Below are positions 31,530 to 43,604 of a stretch of 64,000 nucleotides of DNA, piece after piece (position 1 is the stretch's first letter; each line of letters starts with the position of its first letter). Source of the stretch: Blattamonas nauphoetae (Eukaryota; Preaxostyla; Oxymonadida); the NCBI GenBank assembly GCA_033064195.1, contig JARBJD010000178.1:62001-126000 (forward strand). Reading direction: 5' to 3'. The position numbers and the translations under genes are program-made. The notes below the pieces were generated by a model, which saw only the letters and a program-made list of their open reading frames with translations, was not told the DNA's origin and made no database searches.

Positions 31530-32759
31530 ATGAGATTCACTCTGATTCATTTCTCCTCGACAGGAAACACAAGAGCGGTTGCGAAGCTTCTTGAACACGA
31601 CCTGACGACAAAGCACAACCATGAAGTGACACTGATTGACGGGATGGCGTTAATCAAAGACTTGCGCGTTGGTCAAAAAACACGACAAAAGTCGGACCCA
31701 CTGTCGATATCGTCGACATCGCCTCTGCTGGTGTCGGCGCGCAGTGCGATATACCGGTCGGATGTTGTTGGTGTTGGGAGTTACACGACATTCGACATCC
31801 CAGCGCCTGGATTCGGAGACCTTTTCTCGGAAGAGTGTCTGCCGAAGAAATTCTTTGTGAACTTGCAGTATTACTTTGGGTTTGCGACACAGGGAACGGC
31901 GAAGTCATCGGCAGCGCAGATTGCGGCAACAACAGTGGGAGAGAAGAACGGGAGCGCGCGATTTGCTGGAACTCTGATTGTGCAAGCGCCGGATTCCACG
32001 CCGGTGTGGGGGCCTCCGAAGCCGTTCATCGACCCGTGGAGTGCAGCGTCGGTGAAGAAGATCCACGACTTTGCAGACCAGCTGAATTCAGTTGTGAATC
32101 AAGATGGAAAAACACCGAAGCTGGTTCTGAAGCCGAAGGCATACAAAGGATCAGATCCACAGAAGATGATGTCAAAGATGCTGAAGACGCCGAAAATCGA
32201 TGCGGAGAAGTGCATCAAGTGCGGGAAGTGTGCTCGGGAATGCCCGTACAACGCGATCAGCCTGAAGGGGGACATTGAGAATGGGTATCCTGTTGTGGAT
32301 GGGGAGCTGTGCTGGGCGTGTGGGCGGTGCTATCACGACTGCCCGCAAGAAGCGATTTCGATGCGTCTGTGTGTGTCGGAGAAGCGTTCTAGAGTGAACA
32401 CGCAACTTCTGCCGGAAACGGAGTCGGAAGCGATTGGGACGGGGAAATGGGCGACAACGCGTGTTCCGGAAGGGATGACCGCGACGACGTCGAAGGCGGG
32501 TCAGCTGCGGACGCTGCACCGAACGCTTCTTGGAGTGCGTTGGTTGGAGTATCTGGTGCTTGTGTTGGGGATTGTGGGGGTTGTGTGTGGGGTTTATCGG
32601 GTGTTCCCGTCGAACCCTGCGGAGAAGTGGGGAGAGGTGAAGGGTCGGGTGGTGTCGGAGGCAGGGAAGATTCGGACGAAGCTGGCCGAAGCGAAAGCGA
32701 AGCGAAAAGGAGTAAGGATTGAGAGTGAGTGCGAGAGAAAGCGGAGGTGGCGCAGATAA
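31530..32759 (+). CDS. Flavodoxin-like / 2[4Fe-4S] ferredoxin fusion with a C-terminal membrane anchor
   Basis: A single 409-residue exon. Residues 1-175 are flavodoxin-like, with the FMN phosphate loop FSSTGNTRAVAK and a GSYTTFDIPAPGFGDLF stretch. Residues about 225-285 hold two CxxCxxCxxxCP clusters, CIKCGKCARECPYNAISLKG and CWACGRCYHDCPQEAISM, which should bind two [4Fe-4S] centres. A hydrophobic helix, WLEYLVLVLGIVGVVCGVY, near residues 345-363 and a basic tail (KAKAKRKG type) suggest tail anchoring facing the cytosol. The layout resembles the EFR1-type flavodoxin-ferredoxin fusions of anaerobes, which usually lack the tail. Likely role: electron transfer between flavin and low-potential iron-sulfur partners at a membrane. 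The partner is unknown. Confidence 0.9.
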   Translation: MRFTLIHFSSTGNTRAVAKLLEHDLTTKHNHEVTLIDGMALIKDLRVGQKTRQKSDPLSISSTSPLLVSARSAIYRSDVVGVGSYTTFDIPAPGFGDLFSEECLPKKFFVNLQYYFGFATQGTAKSSAAQIAATTVGEKNGSARFAGTLIVQAPDSTPVWGPPKPFIDPWSAASVKKIHDFADQLNSVVNQDGKTPKLVLKPKAYKGSDPQKMMSKMLKTPKIDAEKCIKCGKCARECPYNAISLKGDIENGYPVVDGELCWACGRCYHDCPQEAISMRLCVSEKRSRVNTQLLPETESEAIGTGKWATTRVPEGMTATTSKAGQLRTLHRTLLGVRWLEYLVLVLGIVGVVCGVYRVFPSNPAEKWGEVKGRVVSEAGKIRTKLAEAKAKRKGVRIESECERKRRWRR

Positions 32760-33110
32760 AGGTGGATTGTGATTGATTGTGTCAGATCCCACCAATTGAA
32801 TGGGTGATCGCCTTCTCCAAGTCTCTCTATTCACTGATTGTTTCTTCGATTTCTTTCATTCTCTCTGGCCATCTCACCTTATAGCTCAACAATTTCAATT
32901 TTTCTGCAAAGGAAACTTCAAAATAATGCCAAAAAAGTGAAGAAAAGTGGACAAAAACTGGTTTTGACACGTTATTGACGGATATTCCGCGAGTTTCTCG
33001 AAATTCAATCAGATGCGGCAAAAGTTGAGGAACTCATCATAAAATGAAATGAACAAATCGAAAGAAAAACAAAGACCTAATAAGAAACTGTGATGTAAAA
33101 AGAGATCCGC
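32760..33110. other. Convergent intergenic spacer
   Basis: AT-rich 3' flank shared by two convergent genes. No feature recognised. Confidence 0.45.
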
Positions 33111-34760
33111 TCACACCCAACCAGAATTAGCCTTATTGAAACTTTTATGAGCTGGAATGGGAGCTGAGGAGTAGCTCCCGGGTCCTGGAGGAGTGTTTTC
33201 TCTTCTCCTCGTCGAATAAATCGGAGAATTCTGACTGTCGAAAACAGCGTCTTTCTGCACAGCATGCTTCTTCCCATGTTGAAACCGTTGCGTCGTGGAC
33301 GTGAACGACGATGAGGGGTGCATTTCCTTTTGTTGGATCCGACTTAACAATGCAGCGGGCATCGTTCCTGGTTTCCGGCGACGATCTCCCCATGTCACCT
33401 GTTCGAGAACTTCCTCGGGATTCTCACCTCGTGGTGACAGTCCTTCAAGTGATCCTGTTGCATATACACGCGGAGTGAGGGCTGTTCTGTTCTTTCCGTA
33501 CAGTTTGGCTTTGTGTGTCGAAGGAGGCGAGATATCGTGGGCGTTTCGTGGCGGACTGTCGAAAACAGTGTCATTCGGATCAAGTTCAGCGTGGTCCAGC
33601 AGATGGCTGGAAAAGGCACTGGGAAGATCGTAACTTCCAGGCCCAGGGACTTGTTCCTTTGGAGGCGCAAACGACGAAAAATAGCGTTCTTTCCGGATTG
33701 GAGCAAAGAAGGAGGACGGATTGGCGGATGAGGCGGTTTGGGAGAGGGTCGAGATGGGTTTTGGGTCATACGAACCAGGATCTGGTGTCTCGTTCTTTGG
33801 TCTCTTGAACCGTTTTGTTTTCGACTTGAAAGTAGAGGAAGGCTGTGGTTGTTGAGAAGAACCTGAGCTGCGAGGGGTGATGGGTGAATTGAGGTCATAG
33901 TTGCCAGGTCCAGGGACCCATGGGTTTTGTGGTTCGAGGGCGGATGTGGTACGAGTGGAGAGGGAGAGGAAGCCAGAGGCGAGTGAGGTGGGCTTATTGG
34001 CGGGATAGTCGGTGAGGATGGATGGCTGGGAAGAGGAGAGGGCGATGAAAGATGTCGGTGATGGGGGAAGTGAAATAATGTTGAAATACAAACAGTGTAC
34101 GCTCCAGGACCAGGGCTGACAGATTTGGAGCGATATGTAGCGATTGGAGTGGCAAATGACGATGTGACAGCTCTGAAGCGAATCAAAGAGAAGAGAGGGT
34201 GAAAAGTGAAGAGATGAACACTTTCCCGAAGTCAAAATCGGAGAATCGTACGACCCTGGGCCAACATTGCTTGATTTTGGCTTGTCAAAGCGACGAGTCT
34301 GGAGTGAGACGATGAGCGAGAAGATGAACAAACCGAGGAGGCAAATGAGCCTGTGCCTTTCTTTGAATATGAGGATGATTCAAGGACATAATTGGATGGA
34401 GTGAAATATGCCCCCGGGTCAGGTGCATTTGTGCTCTGGATGGAGAATGAGACGGTTTTCATGTTTGGAATGAATACAAACTCTATTGGAAGTAAATCGA
34501 GGCGAATTTCGAGAGAAACCATATTTCTCTTTCGATGTCGGAGATATTCGACCAGATATAGTTGTTGATCGAACGTCCGGGCTTCCCAATGTTGATGTTG
34601 GTCCTGTTCGAGAAAAATGAAATAGAGAGGAAAGACTACCTTTTCTTATATTTCCATGATGTTGTAATCCAGTGCTGCGAAGATTAGGATATGATTTCGT
34701 GCTCATTAAGAGATAAACAAATGATCCAGTCCATAAGAAGCCGCTTTCGAATCGAGTCAC
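33111..34760 (-). CDS. SHIPPO/ODF3-like PGP-repeat axonemal protein
   Basis: At least six exons on the minus strand. PGP repeats (sperm-tail PG-rich, STPGR) recur: APDPGAYF, VGPGSYDSP, VSPGPGAYT, WVPGPGNYD, TPDPGSYD, VPGPGSYDL and PPGPGSYSSAP, seven in all. Introns begin GTTTGT (three times), GTGTTC and GTAGTC and end in CAG. The first ATG used is MTRFESGFLW; an earlier start is possible. Proteins of this family lie along or inside axonemal microtubules of flagella, which fits a flagellate. Divergent from the DUF192 gene, about 135 bp away. Confidence 0.88.
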
Positions 34761-34895
34761 ACTGTTTTCTCTTGTCTTTTCATCACTTCATATTCGTGCA
34801 CATATTATTCACTGTTTTGATGCAATTGATGTTCGATTTCATATATTTGTGATGAAGTGATGTGATTCCACCATTTTTTTTGTCATCTGCGTCAA

Positions 34896-35601
34896 ATGAT
34901 CTCAGCACTCTTATGCCTTGTTGCTGTCACAGCTCCCATTGGTGTTCGTTATGACCATCCCCAGAAGCTCCCAATTGAAGCCCTCTCAATCCAAACAGCG
35001 GACACTCGACTGGACTTCGAAGTTGAGGTCGCCGAGTCTTACATGGACAGAATAATCGGTCTGATGTGGCGAAAACACATAGAAGACAATGAGGGAATGA
35101 TTTTTATCTTCCCAAAGAAGGATAAAGTATCCTCTTTGTCTTCGTTCAAGTGTCTTTTGATCGCTCTCATTCTCCGCAAATAATACCTATCCCCTCTTTC
35201 TAATCCCTTTATCAGTTGTCATTTTGGATGAGGAACACTTTGGTCTCTCTTGATGTTCTGTACATCGATGACGATGGCAAAATCGTCACCATCCATGAGA
35301 ACTCCGAACCTCTGTCAGAAGTCCCTCGAGGCACTGGTTTGAATTCATATCTTTGAAGCCACTTGGCGATTCATTGTTTTGTGTTGCCTCTTTTTTCGAT
35401 TTTTCTTTTTTCTTATCCACTTGTTGCTTTGACATTTCTTGCCTCTATTCTTCAGATACTCCATGCAGAATCGCCCTAGAGCTCAAGGGTGGAACATGCG
35501 CTGCAATGGGAATCCATATTGGTGATTATGTCACTTCAGATTCCCTAATCAAACTCGGAATCGGAAAGAAGCCTGCAGACTCTGCTTCTGAGACACCGTG
35601 A
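34896..35601 (+). CDS. Secreted DUF192 protein, three exons
   Basis: Exons 34896-35126, 35216-35336 and 35456-35601 join to about 165 residues. A signal peptide (MISALLCLVAVTAPIG) precedes a DUF192 domain: YMDRIIGLMWRKHIEDNEGM, FWMRNTLVSLDVLYIDDDGK and IALELKGGTCAAMGIHIGDY. The family is common in bacteria and archaea, is a small beta-barrel, and has no settled biochemical role. The introns show that this is a nuclear gene, not contamination. The signal peptide suggests an endomembrane or extracellular location. Two genes of interest flank it closely: SHIPPO (divergent) and CK1 (116 bp downstream). Confidence 0.9.
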
Positions 35602-35716
35602 TTGCTTCTTCTCTTCAATTACATGTTCATCTTCTTCCTTATGCCCTTTGGCATTTCGTTGCTCTTCTTTTGAAACCACTGTAAGATCATTTTTTTTGGG
35701 CGAGATCGCCACCGAA

Positions 35717-37736
35717 ATGACAGAATCAAAAGCTGCCCCACCGGAAAAGTGGGTTCTTAACAAACGATATCTTGTTTTTGGTTCCGCGTCCTTGGGAGCA
35801 GGAGCTTTTGGAACCATATACAAAGCTGTCGATCTCTTCTCTGCCGACGATTTTGCTGTGAAGCTTGAGAAGGAGGATGTGATACAGCCTCAATTACCAA
35901 TGGAGGCTCGTCTTTATTCAGTGATGAAGAATACCAGTCACGTGCCAAAGATGGAATACTTCGGCTCACAAGATGGTTTCAATGCACTTGTCATGGGGCT
36001 GATGGGCCCCTCATTAGAAGAATTATTTGTCCGATGCAGAAGAACATTCTGTCTCCGGACAGTCTGTTTCCTCATGCTACAGCTCCTCGATCGAGTCGAG
36101 TCGATTCATCAGCACTGCTTCGTTCATCGGGATTTGAAGCCAGATAACTTTGTGATTGGACGTGGACAGGAAGAGAATAAAGTGTTTTTGATTGATCTTG
36201 GCCTGTGCAAGCGATATTGCGACACAAAAACAAGGGTTCATGTTCCTTTCCGCGATAAGAAAGGATTGACGGGAACAATTCGATATGTCAGCGTGGTATG
36301 ATCTGAGCAATGTTAATCTCATTTTTTTCCTGTTCACTATTTTCAATCGTCAATTTACTCTCTTAGAACACTCACAAAGGCATCGAACAAACACGACGCG
36401 ATGATCTCGAGTCACTCGGGTATATGATGATATACTTCATGAATGGGAGCCTTCCGTGGATGGGAGTGCGAGCCCAAAATAGGAAGACAAAATACCAGCG
36501 TATTGGAGAAATAAAGGCTCGAACATCCATCGAAGAACTCTGCAAGTACCAACCAGAAGAATTTGTGTCCTATTTCAAATACGTTCGAGGTATCACTTCA
36601 GATTTCTTTATTTCGATGATATCATCCTCATTTTCAACTTTTCACATCGTTCAATCCTTTTTATGAACCATTCCTCCTCTCCTCTGTCAGGCCTTGCTTA
36701 CGATGAAGACCCCAACTATAGTTATCTCCGACGTCTGTTTAAGGACCTTCTCCGAAAGGAAGGTTATGAGATGAACGGCATCTTCGAATGGCATGGTGGG
36801 GGAGTGATCCGACTCCCTGGCTCCCTTTATCCGGGAAAAGAATACCGAATCTTCGTCCCATCCCCCATGGAAGCACAAAGGATGATATTACGAAAGAAAG
36901 AAAAGGAGAGATTGCATGATGATCTTGTCAAAGAGCAACAAGCCGAGAAGCGAAAGATCGAGGCCTATCTTCGCCTGCACCCACACTCCGCAAATGCCAA
37001 AGAGGCATTGAAACAGTTGAGTACCCCCATTCGGTTTACTCCCGAAGGGGATCTTGTTGCACGAGGAGAAGTGGCTTTCAAACTTCCAACGGAGGAACTC
37101 GAGATTGAGCTGTATGGATTCAAGAAATGGGAAGAAGCTATTGGAGCGAAAATTGAGCGTGTGCCAAGGAAGTCAGATGATGACCTTTGGTGGAAGAACG
37201 AGCGTGCTCTTCAAGATCGCCAGATCCGACAACCACAATTTGCACATCAAGATGGCGGACAGTCCGAAGATTCGGAAGAACTGGAATCCCACGATCGGAG
37301 AAGCTCGGCAATGATTCAGGGAATGAGTGAGAGATACCAGAAGGATCTGGAAAGATTGGGGCTCGGATCGGCCAAGGAAAGTGGGGAAAAGATGTTTAAC
37401 GATACTCAAATGGGCGCCTTGTTGGATAGCATTGCATCATCGGTGGAAGAATCTGTTGAGCAAGAGGAGATAATTGCGGAGCTCAGGCGGGTTCCATCAG
37501 ATCCAGAAACGGAAATTCATCATAACACAGCAGACAGTAAGGGGTCAGATGATGAGAAAAGCGAGTCTGAGAGGGGGGATGATTTGAAAGAAGAAGATTT
37601 GTTGATGATAGCAATGCTGACGAAGGATCAAACGAAACACACAAACCTTGCCACAGCAAGTGGAAATTCGGAGAATCAGACGACGCCAACCGAAAGGATT
37701 CAGGAACTGCTGTTGTTTGAGGAGAAGAATACTTGA
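35717..37736 (+). CDS. Casein kinase 1 family protein kinase
   Basis: Exons 35717-36295, 36367-36589 and 36691-37736 give 615 residues; start taken at [12 protein letters not shown]. Kinase signatures: the glycine loop [17 protein letters not shown] (ATP lysine), [12 protein letters not shown] (catalytic loop), [20 protein letters not shown] and [15 protein letters not shown], the last two diagnostic of CK1. The DFG motif reads DLG, a tolerated change. The kinase domain ends near residue 300. A long charged tail follows ([19 protein letters not shown], then acidic Ser/Glu-rich sequence) with no known domain. Expected role: Ser/Thr phosphorylation of primed or acidic sites; many CK1 enzymes are constitutively active and targeted by their tails. 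Confidence 0.95.
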
Positions 37737-39169
37737 TGATTAACGGTAGTTGTTGATTTTATCGTCAATTTTGTTTTCACTGTGTTTGAACTAATACCAT
37801 TGTTTTTTTACACGTTTCGCCACCCTATTACATCACGACTTTGTATCAAGATGAAGATGTCAAGAAAGGATCCGAATATATTCCTATATATCATCCAGAA
37901 ACGACTTCAGATCCGATTCGATCGAATATCTCCTCGATTATATGAGAGAGAGTCCAAGAGATTGTCTTTTCTATAGCTGTCTGGCTTGGCCTGGCCTACC
38001 TGTTTTTTCCAGAAAGACAGTGCCAGCCACTGGCCTGGTGTGTACCAATGATGGGTACGAGATCTTAATTCAACTCACTGGAAAACACGACAAAGAGGAT
38101 AATCAGAGTTTCTGATGAAGGTAGTGAGACAGGAATATAGTTTCACAGGGTCATTCATCATCATTTCTACCTTCTTATCTGTGTCACAAGTCACTTTTTC
38201 AAATCATGGGTTGATCAAGACCGACTTCTTAGAAAGGCTGTTTTTGTTCCTCTGTCAATTTCATTCGATTCTACATTGTATTCCAGTCTTTTTTCCATTG
38301 GAATACCTCTCATTCTCTTCCTATTCTCAGCGATCGATCTTTCAATGTCACCCCGTGTTAATTGGGGTATCAATGCCCAAAACCCCTCCTAAAGCACTCT
38401 TCGGCCCATACAGAAGAAAATCCACACGAATCAGGTTCTGGTTATCACTCTTGCACAAGTATTTCACCAATTCTGTCCAATCATTCAGATTCTCAGGATC
38501 GTACTCATACACAACTAATTGATCCGAAAACGTGTTGATCCCACAAAACGCATGTATTTCCAACGGTATCTTTCATTCTTTCAGACATTATTTTGGTTTA
38601 GAGACTCCATCTCTCCTTCTGACAAAGCCCGCGTCTATTTCTCCTTTAAGTCGCTCCAACGAACTTAACTCCCCTCATACATGATGAAAGAGCGATCTTG
38701 ATGAAAAGATCAAACCAGATACATGGTATATGTGGTCTTGTATCACAAATCACCCACCCTTTTCACAGTTCCTTTTTTGACTTCTTCTTTGAGATATCTC
38801 TCTCTAATCCGTTCTTATCTGTTTATATTTGTCGACATTCTCCTTCCTCTGGAGTTTTGTCTTTTCATTTCACCTTCATTCCCCATTTGTTTGGAACTTT
38901 TCCATTAAACACCACCTCATCCGTCTCAGCCAATAATAATCTTCAAGTCGAAGTAAAATGAGAGCATAACATGTTTCCACACATATAGAGAGCGATTCAA
39001 GACCTATCTAGAATCAAGTTGTGATCGATCCCATATTTGTTGAAAATTGGCAAATTGGCATCACAAAAATGCAGGCCATACAGCTATACTCTTTTCACAC
39101 ATAACAAAATTAGTACGTCTCCCCTCATTCACAGCCTCCTTATATGATTCCATTTCCATTTTGAATCAG
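37737..39169. other. Intergenic plus probable unresolved 5' exons of the pseudokinase gene
   Basis: Several pyrimidine-rich, intron-like tracts ending in CAG occur on the plus strand (for example near 38595 and 38930). An N-lobe for the kinase at 39170 must lie here; LKIGKLASQKCRPYSYTLFT at about 39040-39100 is one candidate exon. I could not join exons in a consistent phase. Confidence 0.4.
38348..38563 (-). CDS. Possible small exon or gene, unrecognised
   Basis: A 71-codon minus-strand frame with good codon texture (FSDQLVVYEYDPENLNDWTE, SALGGVLGIDTP). It is bordered upstream by an AG and downstream by GGTGACATTG, so it could be an internal exon. It overlaps the region expected to hold plus-strand exons of the pseudokinase gene, so only one reading can be right. 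No family recognised. Confidence 0.3.
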   Translation of the reverse strand: MEIHAFCGINTFSDQLVVYEYDPENLNDWTELVKYLCKSDNQNLIRVDFLLYGPKSALGGVLGIDTPINTG

Positions 39170-42007
39170 GCCCCTAATCCTTGCGATGGATTTGATTTCT
39201 CTCTCAGACATTCAGGACTCGTCAGATGGTTTCTTTCTCCTTCTATCCCTTTATCAACTCTTTTCTGACAGGATTTATCCGTCTTGAGCTCCTTGTCCCT
39301 TGGATGAAGTCAATCTTGATTCAATTGGACCAGATGCATTCGTACGGGAAATCATTTGATTACCTTCATCCAAAGAACATTCTTGTGTCTGGAACCGGTG
39401 AAACCCAGCTTCGGATGACTAATTGCACACGAGCTTCGTATTATTCGCCTGAAACCCTCCTCAAACTCGAGCAGGGACAAACTGACAATGTGTTCACTTG
39501 TGAGAACGATATGTGGGCCTTCGGCCTCGTCTTTTTGAATTTATTTTTGGGATACGACGAAATTGGTGGGCAGGACTTTAACGACGTTTTAGCGCACATC
39601 TTCGATCGAATTGGGGATCCAAACAAGTCGGACCTGTATTATATTCCTCAATCACGCTTCAACACACTCCCCTTTTCCACACAAGCAAGTAGATACCCTT
39701 CTCAACTCATTTTCAATGCTCGAACACAGCGAGAGAAGCAAGAGCTGAAAAAGGGCGTCTTGTCCCGAGTATCCCCTCGCTTGGTGGATCCTCTTTGTGA
39801 TTTCCTCAAAAAAACTCTTCAATATCATCCCCAACGCAGGGCTACAGCTCGAGAATGTCTTAGTCTTGATCTGTTCAACGCGACAAATCGAACAAGCCAG
39901 TACTCGTCGCCATCGGCCAAATATGCTTCAACCGCTTCTCCTGTCGATCGGTATCCTACTCAGTCCAGAGTAAGGCCAGAGGAGCCATACCGTGAAAGAA
40001 CTGGACCGTCATCACACAGTTTGTTGGAATCCTGATCTTCATTCCTTTTCTTCTTTTGTTCTGATTGTTTTCACTAACTTCGTCTGTTTGTCATTCTTTT
40101 GTTGTATTTCTTCAGAAACAACTCGTTTTATCACTCCCACGTCTGTTCGAACGAACGGTTCACAACGATCTGCCATCGACACCCCCATGACTGCATCCAG
40201 CCGAGCAACGATACATCCACCCCAATACTCTACGTACCCATCTCACCCCACTCCTCTTGTTCCCGGAAAGCAACGTCAGACGTTGCTTCATCAAGATCAA
40301 CCCGTCATGACTTCCTCACCATTCGGATCCTTCCCCCAACCATCTCCATTACATAATTATCGTCAGGTTGAACCTTCTGAAAGTGCCCCACCGCAATTCA
40401 CGCATGTCGAGCCCGAATTGAATGCTACCCATAACTCTTTTGATAACGAAAACGGTGACGCGCTTTTTGAACCAGCTTCTGGTCTATACAACAGCTATCA
40501 ACCACAACCAACTATTTCCACACTTTCTCCTCTCCCCCATCATTCACAGCCCCTCAACAACAACAGAAATGGAAGACCGCAGTTTCCTGTCTCACCTCGT
40601 CGGTCGGAGTCGCCTCCCCGCTCCACGTCACCCGAACGCTTCTCAAATGTCCCTTCATCGTTCTCCCCTCGAATTTCACGTTCTCCTCGTCGATATCGCA
40701 GTGAACAAGATCGACCATCTCAACCTTCAAGTTTCGCACAGACAAGACAGAACGATCGATCCCCACAATCTCGCTTTCCTCCGACACCCACTCCAACACA
40801 ACCTGTCTCGTTCTCCTCACCCCAAACTACCAGACCAGTGCCTCTCCCATCACCATCCGCCTTCCCTCTCCACTCAACAACTCCAAACGACTCGGTTCGA
40901 ATGCCGAGGACGGCTTTGGGTGTAAGTGTGGGATTCTCACCTCCTCGCACTTCACCGACACCTCTCGCTCGATCGTTCATCCGAGCCAGTTCTCCATCGA
41001 GAATGGTTTCAGCGACACGACATGTGTCTCCAGCGAGGGGAGGAAGGAGAAGGGAGGAGGAGTGGGGAACGAGTGAGGATGGGTGGAACGAGGAACGAAA
41101 CGATCAAGATCGGAACTGGGGAAGCACAAACATGATGCGGAAGCAGGACCAACAGCAACGCTCCTTGCCACAGAATGTGAAGCAGGAGTACGGATTTGAT
41201 CAGAAACAGGATGGAAGCGTTTGGAGTGTCGTCGATTCCTTTGTCGAGGAGATCGAGGAAGAGATGGAGGAGATTGTCGGAGATTTCGAATTTCCAGAAC
41301 AGGAACCATGGCAGCAACGACGACACGAGAACAATCGTCAGAATCACCAACCTCCATCGGCCCGCCAAGCAATCCGGCCGTTTGGGGAAAGTGGGGGACA
41401 TGGAGAATCGTCACAGTGGAGTGGTGTGCAACCTCTCTCACCACACATTCGACGGAGAACGCGGAAGAGGATCACATCTCATCTCACTCCAACGACATCA
41501 CAACCAACACCAACACAACCGCAAGCTCCGTTTGGAGCGGGAGGAGTGGGGATGGGTGGACCGAATGACACTTCGAGACTGGAAGAGAGGAAGATGGGAA
41601 GGAATCGGGGGAGGGAGAGGGAGGAAGAAGTGGATGAAGGGAAGCGAAAGGAGATGACGATGGGAGGGGAGCAGACACAGCCTCAATCGACGCAGCTTCG
41701 AAAAACACCCACTGCAACACGAACACCAATCAGACCAGCGAATCCCTCATCTCCACCACAAGTCCCATCCAATCTCTCGTCGTCTTCTCCACCCACGTCG
41801 TCACTTCACTCATCTCACCAAACGAATATTGCATCTGCAACGCCAATCAGATCGCCACAGCCAACACAAACAGCACATCTCAAGACAAGTCCGTCGATCG
41901 TTCCGCAAGGCGTCCTGACGAAGCCAGATCGGCTGGAAGGGCGACCGAGGAAGATTCGAGATGATGAGTTGTCAGTATCGGCCCAACCTGTCGGCTTCCG
42001 TCCCTAA
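39170..42007 (+). CDS. CMGC-like pseudokinase with long disordered tail (5' end incomplete)
   Basis: Exons 39170-39228, 39272-40018 and 40116-42007 join in frame. The C-lobe is recognisable: LILAMDLISLSDIQD, FDYLHPKNILVSGTGETQLR, YYSPETLLKLEQ (APE-like), ENDMWAFGLVFLNLFLGYDE and PLCDFLKKTLQYHPQRRATA. The catalytic loop is altered (DYLHPKN in place of DLKPEN), and TN stands where DF of DFG should be, so metal binding and catalysis are unlikely. About 650 residues of Ser/Pro/Gln/Arg-rich sequence follow, with one acidic helix VVDSFVEEIEEEMEEIVGDF. Likely a scaffold or regulator. A divergent active kinase cannot be excluded without the N-lobe. Confidence 0.75.
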
Positions 42008-42924
42008 TTTTCTTTTTGGAGATCAATCTCATTGAGATCGATCATCACTAGGTTTATTGATTCGAAATCATTTCTTTGAAACCATCCAATGATCACCATC
42101 AATGGGCCTGATCAGGGTTAGAACTGAGAAAGGAATTGAATCACTCTCTATACAGTCGAAAAGGTAAAACTGTTCGGCTGACGGAAGCATCCGTTTTATC
42201 TCTTTCCTCCATTTCACGGTTTTTATGTATCTGAACTTTTCAAATACTAGACGCTGAGAAACGAGGTCAATGATGTTACGAGAAAAAGAAACTTCATGGT
42301 TTGATCTTCCTCTCCTCATCCTCTCACCGCGTCCAGACGCCTTCACCTCTCGGAACATGCAGAATTTGCACACTCAAATGAGATATCGCGTTTCTTCCAC
42401 CATCAAACATGTGCTCCCGCCATATTCGACAGATGTAGCTTTTCAGCTCTTCAACGGTGTGGATCTGATTTCAGTTCAGCTTTGTTATACCGATTATCCC
42501 AATATTCAGCATTTTTCAGAAATGCTCTTCCAAATGACGAGAGTTGGAGTACGACTGAACAGAAACCGACTCTTGTTGACAGATCACAACAAGATACAAT
42601 TCCACGTTAAGAACAGAAACAATCCATGATTTCATCGGGTATCGTCCATTTTCCTTCATTATTTCAGACCTTACGATGATATCTCGCCGAAATTGAACCG
42701 TGGTTTCTAACTCTCTTCCCATCTACGCCGAAATTGTGCTGAATACCAAGATTTGGAGTGTCGCACAGTGCGAAACTATACATGGGTGACTAGGCAAAAA
42801 GCCGTGTCAGTAGTCAGTGACTTTTTTGACATTTCACTTTGGGTCAGATCAACTTCACACTCTCCATTTCAGCACTATGAATCAACAGTAGACAATATTA
42901 TTGATTTTAATCTCGGTTTAAACT
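42008..42924. other. No supported gene
   Basis: A 119-codon plus-strand frame at 42270-42629 (VLPPYSTDVAFQLFNGVDLI) is the best candidate. It lacks a recognisable domain, and the surroundings look like decayed sequence, so I leave it uncalled. Confidence 0.35.
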
Positions 42925-43584
42925 TCATGTCGTCGTTTTTGTGTGAATGGAGATCTCGATCAGATGGTATTGTGAAGTGATTAGATTCAATCGCATTTCA
43001 CTCCGCACCTCTCGCTCGATTTTGTCTCTCATCTCGCGAAGTCTCATCTCAACTTCTCTCTTCCATTCCTCTTCTCGTTTGTAGCTTCTGACGGTGGTTC
43101 GACCATCTCCTGTCACAGATTCAGAGAAGTGGGACAGAACGGGGGATCGAGTAATCGATTCCAATCGCTGGAGATTTTGAGAGACTCGTGCGGACAAGAG
43201 CGAGAGACCCATGAAGAGAACGAGGATGTGAAGACCAATCGCCAAGAACCAAGGCATGTCCACACAAACAATCACAACCTGCCCGATCGGTCCAACCCAC
43301 ATCCCAATCACCAGCAGAAATTGGGAGAACAGGAAGAGGCCGATTTGTGGGATGTCTCATGTGAATCGGTTGAACAGTCTTCCCATCGGAGTGGTGTCGA
43401 AGAGCGACGAAGGACAGTTCATGACAATGTCGAGTAGTTTGTTGTGACGAATGCAAGCAGATCGACTCATTGCCTTCACTGTCATCAGAGCCATCAATGA
43501 CATCAGGACGAACACTGCCACACTCAAGAATCCATAAACCCCAATATTCCACCAGAACGTGAGAGACGAGAATGCTGTAGTCAA
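42925..43584 (-). pseudogene. ABCC (MRP-type) transporter fragment, second membrane domain
   Basis: The minus strand encodes part of an ABC transporter membrane domain: HNKLLDIVMNCPSSLFDTTP, MGRLFNRF, then after an in-frame TGA DIPQIGLFLFSQFLLVIGM, RLESITRSPVLSHFSESVTG and TTVRSYKR. The blocks PxxFFDTTPxGRxxNRF and RLESxxRSPxxSHFxE are typical of ABCC exporters. Both ends are missing: nothing upstream of 43584 continues it and there is no nucleotide-binding domain. One in-frame stop lies in an otherwise open run of about 220 codons. A truncated relic. Confidence 0.8.
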
Positions 43585-43604
43585 GCCAACCTTCCCCTTC
43601 GGTT

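Noticed and set aside
31530-32759. Bacterial contamination explaining the flavodoxin-ferredoxin gene
   Set aside because: It sits between intron-bearing eukaryotic genes in the same contig, with similar codon texture and no bacterial operon neighbours.
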